From the NCBI RefSeq assembly GCF_963259705.1, contig NC_081861.1:71033623-71097622 (forward strand): a stretch of 64,000 bases of DNA, read 5' to 3'. Under the pieces are notes generated by a model. The model did not search any database. It had not been told where the DNA came from and saw only the letters and a program-made list of their open reading frames with translations. Below are positions 55,778 to 64,000 of this stretch, one piece after another (within the stretch, counting starts at the first letter, position 1; each line of letters starts with the position of its first letter). Source of the stretch: Myotis daubentonii. Its lineage: Eukaryota; Chordata; Mammalia; Chiroptera; Vespertilionidae. The position numbers were made by a program, and so were the translations under genes.

Positions 55778-56399
55778 TGTTAGGGTTTTTTGGGCTAGTG
55801 ACTCAGGCTGTGAAAGAATTCACAACTAAAAGAAGAGATAGATGCAGAGAGAAAGTTTATTTTTACTATCCCCAAAGGGAAAGAGCCAGTGCATTGCTAA
55901 TTAATACAAGGGCAAGAAATAAACAGCTGTCTGCTCTTTTAAAGCCTTGGCTGCTGTTGCTAGGTGGTAAGGAAAGGAGGGGGATTTGGGAGATGAAACT
56001 GAGCAGAAATCGGGGGGGGGGGGGGGGTTGTAGTTCATTAGTTCTTTGAGACACAATCCAGGCAGATGTCCTAGGGAGGTGTCTTATCAGTGTTTTTCCA
56101 AAGTTGTAAAACATTCTTAGAGCAAAAGTTATGAAGAATTTGAATGAGGCCTGTTTGAAGGGGAAGGAGAGAAGAAAACCATCTACTAATTATTCCTGAG
56201 TTGTAAAAAACAGCAGGGAAGAGGGGTATGTATGCAAGAATGTAGCCTTGAGAATAACTTGTCTTGAAGTTTGAACATAGGGGCTGTTTGAATCAAGGGA
56301 GCTAACAGGGGGGTTAATTACCAGGTGTTCCTCATAACTTGTGAAAGGCTACATCAAAGAAAAATAAATGCTTTTTTGCTTTTTTTTTCTGTCCTTACA
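55778..56399 (-). mobile_element. Solo ERV LTR with 5-bp duplication
   Basis: TGTTAGGG..CCTTACA termini (inverted, TG..CA) and duplicated ACACT at 55773-55777 and 56400-56404. On the minus strand AAAATAAACTTTCTCTCTGC (about 55868-55849) gives a polyadenylation signal followed by U5-like sequence, which sets the orientation. Contains a run of about 15 G (56013-56027). No internal retroviral genes; a solo LTR left by recombination. Confidence 0.75.
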
Positions 56400-56404
56400 A
56401 CACT

Positions 56405-57132
56405 AACTTAGCTTGCTCAGACACTATAGAAACAAAACTACACTAGTATTATGATGAATTTCTCAAAAGAATGTGGTCAGGGAGATTGTTGATGAGTGTG
56501 TGAGTGTGTGTGTGTGTGTGTGTTTGTGTAATAAAAAGAATTGGAAAAGGAAAGGAGGAATACATAGAATTATATATTAGAAGGCAATGCAGAAGAGATT
56601 TTGAGAATGGAATGGAATTTTCCAGTAGTTACAACCCAAGAAAATGGGTACAATATAAGTATTGGTTTTTCTGTTTATTGGGAGACTACCTTCAAACTGC
56701 TAAATGTGTATAACTGATATGTCAATCAGCCCAAAAGCAATTGCTTTTTTATGTACCATTGCCTGAATTTGAAATATTAAAACAAATAAACATAATTCCT
56801 TAATTTGTTAAGGACTAAACAAATTTATTTATATTCAAGACACATAAAGCTATCTTCAGAAGAATTCTTTTACATTTTATTTAGAAATTTCAAAAGTTAA
56901 AACTATATTTTGAAAATTTGCATGATAAAATGTTAGAAATTATAAAATATTTTCTTTAATTTTTTATGGCAATGGTGATAATTGGGGAAATATTTAAAAC
57001 ATACATAGAATTTTAGAGTATGATTGAAGAACTTCAACCTTACACCATAAGTTCAATCATTTTACTGTTTTACTAAAATCTATATACAATTTCAATAATT
57101 CTGGAATTCCCCCTTCTTCCTCCACTATGCTA
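56405..57132. other. Unique AT-rich DNA with (TG)n
   Basis: (TG)n at 56495-56528; otherwise nothing recognised. Confidence 0.55.
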
Positions 57133-58034
57133 TCTACACTAATAAAAGACAAACATGCAAATTGACCATACCTTTGCTATGCCTTAAGCCACGCCCACCA
57201 GCCAATCAGAGCTACTATATGCAAATTAACCCAACCAAGATGGCGGCCGGCAGCCACAGAGCGGGAGCAAGCAGGAGGCTTGGTTGCCCCAATGATGGAG
57301 GAAGCCAAGCTTCCTTCCTGCTTGCCATGGTGGGCTATGAGCTCCACCCAAAGCAACAAAGTTTCAATTATAGAAGGTAAATAAACCCCAGATACCTGCT
57401 TTTAGCTGGCCGTGGCCACGGAGCTAGAGCGAGCAGGAGGCTTCCCTTCTGCCCGCCCTGGCTAGCTCTGAGCTCCTCTCAAGGCTATAAAGTTTCAATT
57501 ATAGAAGGTAAATAAATCCCAGAATAAAAAAATAAAAAGAAAAAAAGGAGAGGCTGGGAGCTTCCGTCACCAGGGGGCTTGGCCAGCCTGAAAATGGCCC
57601 TCAGCTCCTCACCCAGACTGGCCAAACCTCCATGGGGTGAGGGTCCCCACTGTGGGGGGGGGGCTTGACCATCCTGCAAACAGACATCAGCCCCTCACCC
57701 AGGCTTACCAGGCACCCCAGTGGGGACCCCCACCCTGAAGGGGGTGTGACCAGCTGCAAACAGCCATCAGCCCCTCCCCCAGGCTGGCCAGGCACCGCAG
57801 TGGGGACCTCCACCCTGAAGTGGGTGTGACCAGCCTGCAAACAGCCATCAGCCCCTCACCTAGGCTTACCAGGCACCCCAGTGGGGACCCCCACCCTGAA
57901 GGGGGTGTGACCAGCTGCAAACAGCCATCAGCCCCTCCCCCAGGCTGGCCAGGCACCCCAGCGGGACCCCCACCCTGTTCTGGGACACCCTTCAGGGCAA
58001 ACCAGCCGGCCCCCACCCATGCACCAGGCCTCTA
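57133..58034 (+). mobile_element. Helitron, first unit of composite pair
   Basis: TCTACACTAATAAAAGAC start, CCAATCAG, ATGCAAATTAAC and AAGATGGCGGC in the leader. The second half is a ~175-bp and ~80-bp direct repeat (57570-57990). Terminus GCACCAGGCCTCTA lacks its G and runs straight into the next 5' end. Longer homologue of 313-898. Confidence 0.85.
57575..57995 (+). repeat. Direct repeats, ~80-bp units
   Basis: Units contain CAAACAGCCATCAGCCCCTC, AGGCTGGCCAGGCACC and GTGGGGACCCCCACCCTGAA. Two larger blocks (starting about 57680 and 57855) are nearly identical over about 140 bp. The same unit recurs in the Helitrons at 313, 6255, 9150 and 39665. Confidence 0.85.
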
Positions 58035-58498
58035 TCCTATATAATAAAAGGGTAACATGCAAATTGACCCTAAGAGCAGAACGACTGGGAATGACTGGTC
58101 ACTATGACACTCACTGACCACCAGGAGGCAGACACTCAATACAGGAGCTGCCCCCTGGTATTCAGTGTGCTCCCACAGGGGCAGCTCTGCTCAGCCACAA
58201 GCCAGGCTTATGGCTGCCAGTACAGCAGTGGTGGTGGGAACCTCTCCCGCCTCCTCAGCTGCGCTAAGGATGTCCAACTGCAGCTTAGGCCTGCTCCCCG
58301 CTGGTAAGTGGACATCTCCCAAGGGCTGCCGGGCTGCCAGAGGGATGTCTGACTGCCAGCTTGGGCCCAATCCTCCAGGGAGCGGGCCTAAGCCTGCAGG
58401 TGGACATCCTCCACAGCATCCCAGACTGCAAGAGGGCATAGGCCGGGCTGAGGTACCCCCACCCCGAGTGCACAAATTTTTGTGCACTGGGCCTCTAG
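58035..58498 (+). mobile_element. Helitron, second unit of composite pair
   Basis: TCCTATATAATAAAAGGG start, ATGCAAATTGACC, CTCF-like arms 58116-58131 and 58148-58163, hairpin GTGCACAAA/TTTTTGTGCAC and CTAG at 58495-58498 before T. Close homologue of 899-1363. Confidence 0.88.
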
Positions 58499-58634
58499 TC
58501 CAGTCATAATAGACTTTAAATTGTCTGAAAATATTCTCCCTGAATGTATCAAACTACCTTGAAAAATAGTCAGCTTATGAAAGAGAGATATGAATGAAAT
58601 TCCTCGAAGGGATTTATAGTATGCAGTTTATAAG

Positions 58635-58811
58635 CAGTGGTTTTGTGATCAGACTGGCTGCCTGAGCTCAAATGCCACTTTTTACAAACTAACTGACCTT
58701 AGTCTCAGTTTCCTTATCTGTAAAATCAGGTGTAATAATAGGTTTGCTATAGTAAATGAATGAGTAAACTACCTAAGATTTTATAAGCACTTTATGTGTT
58801 ATCTATTAATG
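58635..58811 (+). mobile_element. MIR SINE (ancient)
   Basis: TTTTGTGATCAGACTGGCTG, CTCAGTTTCCTTATCTGTAA and AATGAATGAGTAAACTACC fit MIR. A solo LTR is inserted at its end. Confidence 0.75.
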
Positions 58812-58815
58812 GTAG

Positions 58816-59211
58816 TGTTACAGCAGAGTAACCAAGATATGAGATGAGAAGACAGACCACCAAGCACTCGGAGGATGCAGAAATTCACCTTTATGCAAGA
58901 ACATTGGTGCTGGATCAGGGGAATCAATTTCCCAAAGCTGAGCCCCTAAGTTCTGCTAAACTCAGTCTTATATAGCCTGCTTTCAGGTCTTTGTGTGGCT
59001 TTTTTAAAAGCTATTTTGCTGAAAAGTAGGTTGTAACAGACCCCTGGCTGATACCAGCTGCTAACACCCAGGGCCTTGGCTTCGGTTCAAAGCCTCTGCA
59101 AACTTATTGTTCCAGGATGTTGGTCTGCCTGATACAGAAAGCGGGGGTTAGGCTGATTATAGATAAGCAAATATCCTGTTACTGCAGAGGTTGGGTTAAG
59201 CTGCCCTTACA
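58816..59211 (-). mobile_element. Solo ERV LTR with 4-bp duplication
   Basis: 396 bp with TGTTACAG..CCCTTACA termini and GTAG at 58812-58815 and 59212-59215. On the minus strand a TATA box (GCTATATAAGACTG, about 58978-58965) is followed ~85 bp later by CATAAAGG as likely polyadenylation signal. This gives a compact U3-R-U5 layout. No internal genes. Confidence 0.75.
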
Positions 59212-59215
59212 GTAG

Positions 59216-59681
59216 GAATATTATATACATTCAATACTAATGCCCTACATTTCCATAAAATTATTTCTGTTAATTACTACCATACAAAACTCATGAATTA
59301 ATTCATTGCTGATTTTAATTCTCTTTTTAATGTAAAAAATAAATTATTATTTGAGATTATTTTGGATATTTGGTAGTCAAAATTATAGAACTCTGTTCCC
59401 TTTAAAATTCTGTCAGGAAAGGGGAGACTTTTCCCTTTTTACTCTTCTTCTGTTCTCATAGCTCTACTAATAAAATTGACGCAAGACTAAATTAACAGGA
59501 GAAATAAACAATTTAATACATGCACACAGGAGAATCACAATATGATGCCCATAAAATAAGGCCACCAAATGATTAAACTAGATACTTTTTGCACAAAGAA
59601 ACTAATTTCTGAGAATTTAACAAGACAAAGAAAGGTAGTACTCGTTAGAAAGGAATTTAAACAATGTTTGGAATTAGGTAA
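59216..59681. other. Unassigned DNA
   Basis: 59400-59640 may be a further LTR-like remnant (AACAGGAGAAATAAACAATT), but no termini are visible. Confidence 0.35.
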
Positions 59682-59923
59682 TCCTATATAATAAAAGCCC
59701 AGTGAACAAACAGCAGAACGACCAGAATGACCAGTCGACCAGTCGCTATGACAGGCACTGACCACTAGGGGGCTCAACGCAGGAGCTGCCCTCTGGTGGT
59801 CAGTGCACTCCCACAGTGGGAGCCCCGCTCAGCTGACCAAGATGAGCAGCGCTTCCACAGTGGGCTGATACCCACAGACCATGCCCCCCACCAGTGCACA
59901 AATCCCATGCACAGGGCCTCTAG
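59682..59923 (+). mobile_element. Shortest complete Helitron
   Basis: 242 bp from TCCTATATAATAAAAGCCC (after A) to CTAG (before T). Hairpin GTGCACAAA/TCCCATGCAC. CTCF-like arms GACCACTAGGGGGCTC (59760-59775) and CTGCCCTCTGGTGGTC (59786-59801). A minimal unit showing which sequences are retained. Confidence 0.9.
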
Positions 59924-60035
59924 TAAATTAATAAAGGCCAAGGTTTATTTACACAGGCTTTATCAAGTCTGAATTTTGTCACTTGTGATAGTTGTCTCTC
60001 AGCCTCCTGGAGCAGGAAAGACACATATTGATATA

Positions 60036-60367
60036 CAGACAGTCCTTGGGTTACGTTGGACTCAAAGTACATCATTTCATGGTTACATCGCCATCTCCCA
60101 TTTATTTATAAAAATAAAAAGAAAGTTCTGTGACTTCGACATATGTACATATGTGCTTTATGTTTTTTATTATTTATTTACCACAAGTAAAGGTCAGGAA
60201 TTGTTATCTTTCTTTTAATTTTTTTTACTGTTTCACGTCATTACTGCGGTGTATGTGCTCCATGTGAGTGACATAGGTGCTTATGTAGGTGGATTCCGAT
60301 TTACGGCAAAAATTGCATTATGTCGCGCAGTAGGAATGGATCTCCGATGTAGCCTGAGGACCTACTG
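60036..60367. mobile_element. Tigger/pogo-like MITE with TA duplication
   Basis: Ends CAGACAGTCCTTGGGTTACG and, read inward on the other strand, CAGTAGGTCCTCAGGCTACA. They agree over most of the GTCCT..GG.TACRTYGGA segment. TA flanks at 60034-60035 and 60368-60369. 332 bp, no transposase. Confidence 0.65.
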
Positions 60368-60990
60368 TAGTAGGCAGTTAGACCTGAGCAGAGTAGGAAT
60401 GAAAGAGCAGGTACATAAAGCCTCCAGTGTAGAAAGCCTTGCATGTCTAAGCAATGAGCAAAACTGGTAATACAGGGTGGGACCTTTCCCCCTGGGTGAC
60501 CTTTCCTTCCCTAGCATATTGCTGGTCATGCAGTTTAGATACCCTGACATTTCATGGCATGTTGCTAGTCATGAGCCAGATCCCCTTAGAGGAGGAATTA
60601 GAGGGCTCCCACACAATCCTTTGGATGATCATTGCCTTAAACATTAAACCCCCAGGACAATGAGGTTCTCCCCCCCCCATTAGATAATCTTAGAAACAAA
60701 GTTTTGGGTTCTATTTGACTACATACACATAGTTTTGGTCAAACTAGAGATAACATGTAGGCCTCAGTAGTTTTTCAGCATTAGACCCAGAAAATCAGCA
60801 AAACCAGAAGAAACAACACCATGGCTGACATCAGGACCAGCTGTAATGATTAAATGACCCCTTACTCTAGAATCGACCAATCAGTAGATAACATGACCAT
60901 AAAAGGACATACCTAGAAAGCTAATGAAGTCTATTGAGATCCTCTCCTGAAACCTCCCCTACAATCTCTGCCTTTAGAAAAGCAGATCAA

Positions 60991-60993
<3 letters not shown>

Positions 60994-61053
<60 letters not shown>
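60994..61053. repeat. (CT)n microsatellite in LTR
   Basis: About 28 CT units grown from a short CT tract that is also present in LTR copy A (19846-19857). Confidence 0.95.
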
Positions 61054-61057
<4 letters not shown>

Positions 61058-61115
61058 TCATGCCCATACCTTTTTCCAATCCCTTCTTTCCTCAGGCAAC
61101 TTTCTTTCTCTAGAG

Positions 61116-61327
61116 CAGTGGTTCTCAGCCTTCTGGCCCTTTAAATACAGTTCCTCATGTTGTGACCCAACCATAACATTATTTTCATTGCTACTTCATA
61201 ACTGTAATGTTGCTACTGTTATGAATCGTAATGTAAATATCTGATATGCAAGATGGTCTTAGGCGACCCCTGTGAAAGGGTCGTTCGACCGCCAAAGGGG
61301 TCACGACCCACAGGTTGAGAACCGCTG
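61116..61327. mobile_element. SPIN-like hAT MITE
   Basis: 212 bp with termini CAGTGGTTCTCAGCC and (inverted) CAGCGGTTCTCAACC; the subterminal GGTCGTTCGACC and CCTCATGTTGTGACCC fit SPIN, a hAT family known for horizontal spread among tetrapods including vesper bats. Perfect 8-bp duplication CTCTAGAG at 61108-61115 and 61328-61335, itself a palindrome with central TAGA. Low divergence suggests a recent insertion. No transposase. Confidence 0.88.
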
Positions 61328-61486
61328 CTCTAGAGCATGCCTGAACCTTTCCTTCCCCCTTTCTTCCTTCAAGTCACATACCTTTGCTTTCTTTCTCCTA
61401 AGCACCGAGATCCCTTCTTTTGCCTATGTAACTTGTGTCCTGAGCCCACACAGCCCAGCTGACTCATTTATACCTCTGTGACTTTT

Positions 61487-61678
61487 TTCTTTTTTCTTTT
61501 TTTTGATGTATTGATTTTAGAGAGATTGGAAGGAGGAGAGAGAGGGGAAAAAATGATTTGTTGTTCCATTATTTATGCATTCCTTGATTGAGTCTTATAT
61601 GTGCTCTGACCGGGGATCGAACCCACAACCTTGGGGAATAGGGACAATGCTTTAACCAAATGAGCTATCCAATCAGAG
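61487..61678 (-). mobile_element. Old tRNA-derived SINE, minus strand, with 17-bp duplication
   Basis: GGGGATCGAACCCACAACC is a nearly perfect reversed B box. Flanks ATACCTCTGTGACTTTT (61470-61486) and ATACCCCTGTAACTTTT (61679-61695) differ at two bases. Inserted in LTR copy C. Confidence 0.88.
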
Positions 61679-61790
61679 ATACCCCTGTAACTTTTCTAAA
61701 TAAACTTTTTGCATTAGAGAGTTCTTGGCTCTGAGTTTCTTCTTAGCTGAACTCAAGGACTGAGGTCTAACATCTGGGGCAGAGGAGTGT

Positions 61791-62225
61791 CAGAGAGATC
61801 TTCCTATTCTTGCTGCTTCTGAAATTATTTTAATTTGAAATAATCAATATGGTATTGTGGAATATCTTGAGATGGCCTGCCCTAGAGCCCAATACTTCTC
61901 ATAACTTTAAAGAAATTTTACTCTATTAATGTGATCATTAGAAGCTACTTTATCACTTTATAAAGGGATGACTCTACCATACTCATTTGTCTACCCATTT
62001 AAAATACCAGCTCCTGTAACTTGGGCCTCTATTAAATCAAATATCAACCACCTGTTTTAAAGGCTTTCTTTCTAGGGCTTAGAACAACTATTCTACTGAG
62101 ATTCCGATGGAGTCTTAAGAGACACTGCTAATTTTACTATATTTTACAGAAAGTGAAGCAGTGTAATGGAGTGCCTATATCTTTACAGGTAATTATAAAA
62201 ATGTAAATCAAAATAACACTTTTGT
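61791..62225. other. Unique DNA
   Basis: Nothing recognised. Confidence 0.5.
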
Positions 62226-62416
62226 CACTGGCTGGTGTGGCTCAGTTGGTTGAGCATTGTCCCATGCACATGCTTTCGCTGTGGGCTGGAATCCTGATGG
62301 CGGTGTGTGCAGGAGGCAGCTAATAGAGGTTTCTCTTTCACATGAATGTTTTCCTCTCTCTCTCCCTCTTCCTTCCTCTCTCTCTAAAAGACAATAAAAA
62401 TATATTTAAAAATTTT
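62226..62416 (+). mobile_element. Ves-like SINE with internal deletion
   Basis: CACTGGCTGGTGTGGCTCAG head, GCAGGAGGCAGCTAATAGAG and TTCCTCTCTCTCTAAAAG tail. The segment around the B box is shortened. Confidence 0.85.
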
Positions 62417-62431
62417 GCAATACTAATTCTT

Positions 62432-62656
62432 TTATTTTCTAAATATATTCTATTGATTTTTTACAGAAAGGAAGGGAGAGAGGGATAGAGAGTTAGAAAC
62501 ATCTATGAGAGAGAAACATTGATTCAGCTGCCTCCTGCACACCTCCCACTGGGGATGTGCCTGCAACCCAGGCTCATGCCCTTGACCGGAATTGAACCTG
62601 GGACCCTCCAGTCCGCAGGCCAATGCTCCATCCGCTGAGCCAAACCAGACAGGGCA
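62432..62656 (-). mobile_element. Ves SINE, minus strand, with 15-bp duplication
   Basis: GGAATTGAACCTGGGACCCT and CGCTGAGCCAAACC are the reversed B and A boxes. Flanks GCAATACTAATTCTT (62417-62431) and GCAATATTAATTCTT (62657-62671) differ at one base. Lies head-on to the SINE at 62226. Confidence 0.9.
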
Positions 62657-62716
62657 GCAATATTAATTCTTGGCAAAGATGTGTAGAAAGGAGAAACTTT
62701 TATATTCCTTTTATAA

Positions 62717-63625
62717 TCCTATCTAATAAAGAGGGAATATACAAATTGACTGTCACTTCATCACAAAGATGGTGGCACCCACAGCAGAGGCAGGGTTTCC
62801 ATAACACAAGATGGCTGCACCCACAGTGGAGGCCAAGGCTTAATGAGCAATCAGCAGGGACCTGAGGCTGCATTGTGCTGGGCCAGGGCAGGGGACCTGA
62901 GGCCATGCCCCCTGCCCAGCGGGGCTTGATGGGGGGCCTCAAGGTGCACCCCTGGCCCTGGTGATAGGCCGGGGGACCTCAGGTTGCTCCCCCCACCCTG
63001 GCACCAGAGGACCTGAGGCTGTGCCCCCTGCCTAGCACTAGGCTGGGGGACTTGAGGCTGCACCCCCCTCCTGGTGCTGGGCTAGAGGACCTCAGGCCGT
63101 GCCCCCCCACTCATGGTGAGGCTTGATGCTAGACCTCAGGCCACACCTCTGGACTGGTGGGGCTTGATGAGGGACCTCAAGGTGTATCCCTCGCCCCTGT
63201 GCCAGGCCAGGGGACCTGAGGTTGCACCAGGTACCTGAGGCTGCACCTCCCACTCTGCGGGGCTTGACAGGGGTCCTGAGGCTGCACCCCCCACCTGGCG
63301 CTTGGCCAGGGGACCTGAGGCTGAGCCACCCGCCTGTCAGGGCTTGACAAGGCTGGGGCTGGTAGAGTCTAGATCTCGCCCAATGGGGTTAGGTCCAGCT
63401 GGGTCTGGGTCTCGCATGATTTTGAGGCACCATGCATGAATAGGGACTTGAGTTGGGTCCCGTGGTGCGCCCCAGACTCTGACAGGAGGAAGATTTTCAT
63501 ATACATTTTACTAATTTTCTTTCATCTCTGACACTTCTATTATAAAGGGCAAATAGCAATATTAAAATATTTCCTCTAATTAATCTCCTTTCAATGTGCA
63601 CGAATTTCGTGTACGAAGTCACTAG
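62717..63625 (+). mobile_element. Helitron with ~45-bp repeat and AT-rich 3' part
   Basis: TCCTATCTAATAAAGAGGG after A; CTAG at 63622-63625 before T; hairpin GTGCACGAA/TTTCGTGTAC. The leader has GATGGTGGCACCC and is related to 10832-11205. Contains tandem GGGGACCTGAGGCTG repeats (62870-63350) and an AT-rich stretch (63490-63595) before the hairpin. Confidence 0.85.
62870..63350 (+). repeat. Minisatellite, ~40-50-bp units
   Basis: Units of the form GG.CCAGGGGACCTGAGGCTG.ACCCCC..CC, about ten copies, variable in length. Confidence 0.8.
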
Positions 63626-64000
63626 TACTATAAATGAGTTACAAACACTTTGGATTCTAATTTGGCATTACTATTTCTAAATGTGTATTGTAAAAATTAT
63701 CTTTCATATGTGTATAGAGCTAGACAGGGATTGTTATTGTAGCATTTTTTATAATAGCAAATACTGAAAAGTGATCTAAATGAACATTTATATGCATTTT
63801 AAAATGCAACTAAATTCATAAAATTAGTAAGAAATGAAATAAATCTGTCTATACATATCAGTGTGGATTGTCTAAAAATGGTTAAAAAAGGAGTTGCTTG
63901 AAAATATCTACAGAATGTAGGGTCAAAAAACAAGAATCTATGTGAATTTCTGGCTTTAGGTACCTTCTGGAGGTAAAAGACAAAGTGCTGTTTTGGATGT
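63626..64000. other. Unique AT-rich DNA
   Basis: Nothing recognised up to the window end. Confidence 0.5.

Larger units (their letters stand above)
60371..61790 (+). mobile_element. ERV class I-like LTR, copy C, with two insertions and (CT)n
   Basis: Same family as copies A and B: GTTAGACCTGAGCAGAG start, CCCTAGCATATTGCTGGTC, AGCAAAACCAGAAG, expanded (CT)n at 60994-61053, and CTAAATAAACTTTTTGC (61696-61712) as polyadenylation region. It carries a SPIN-like hAT and a SINE, both with target duplications. No internal retroviral genes. Confidence 0.6.

Noticed and set aside
55778..59211. A single provirus bounded by two LTRs at 55778-56399 and 58816-59211
   Set aside because: The two LTRs are different in sequence and length, each has its own short duplication, and the DNA between contains Helitrons and an MIR but no retroviral genes.

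Overview
The window looks like an intergenic stretch of a vespertilionid (vesper) bat genome. I found no host protein-coding exon, rRNA, tRNA gene or CRISPR array that I can support. The diagnosis rests on the combination of mobile elements: many Helitrons of the HeliBat type (5' TC with an ATGCAAAT-containing leader; 3' hairpin of the form GTGCAC..GTGCAC followed by GGGCCTCTAG and a host T), tRNA-derived SINEs of the Ves type, recently active LINE-1 and an ORF1-only LINE (HAL1), hAT MITEs including a SPIN-like one, and a piggyBac relic. Helitrons at this density together with these cut-and-paste elements are known from vesper bats and not from other mammals.

Layout. 1-1363: three head-to-tail Helitron units. 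1364-8689: one decayed LINE-1 ORF2 relic split by a Ves SINE, a HAL1 with an intact 297-residue ORF1, a small Helitron, a piggyBac copy at TTAA, a hAT MITE and a three-unit Helitron array. 8690-11205: a four-unit Helitron array, followed by a 5'-truncated L1 (11206-13845). 14656-14891: a hAT MITE with an 8-bp duplication. 15830-17935: an L1 whose reverse-transcriptase region is missing and replaced by a SINE tail. 17936-26503: mostly unique AT-rich DNA with an LTR, SINEs and microsatellites.

26504-37096: a full-length L1 flanked by a 16-bp target-site duplication, with a younger 5'-truncated L1 (31323-35205) nested inside it, also with a duplication. 38040-40835: an L1 with an inverted 5' part, split by three minus-strand Helitron units. 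40836-49796: LINE, SINE, LTR and Helitron insertions between short unique stretches. 49797-52177: a long Helitron with a hairpin-forming minisatellite, two nested SINEs and unexplained internal sequence. 52178-57132: mainly unique DNA with a solo LTR (ACACT duplication). 57133-58498: a composite Helitron. 58499-64000: a second solo LTR, a Tigger-like element, an LTR carrying a SPIN-like hAT and a SINE, two SINEs and a last Helitron.

No genes act together here as a host pathway. The functional content is that of the transposons: the LINE machinery (ORF1 RNA chaperone; ORF2 endonuclease and reverse transcriptase) supplies retrotransposition for itself and, by known biology, for the SINEs. The Helitrons, hAT and piggyBac copies are non-autonomous. 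The signals most worth following are promoter- or insulator-like modules repeated in the Helitrons: a CCAAT / octamer / YY1 cluster near the 5' end, and an inverted pair of CTCF-like motifs in the body. A second is evidence that whole Helitron tandems were copied as units.
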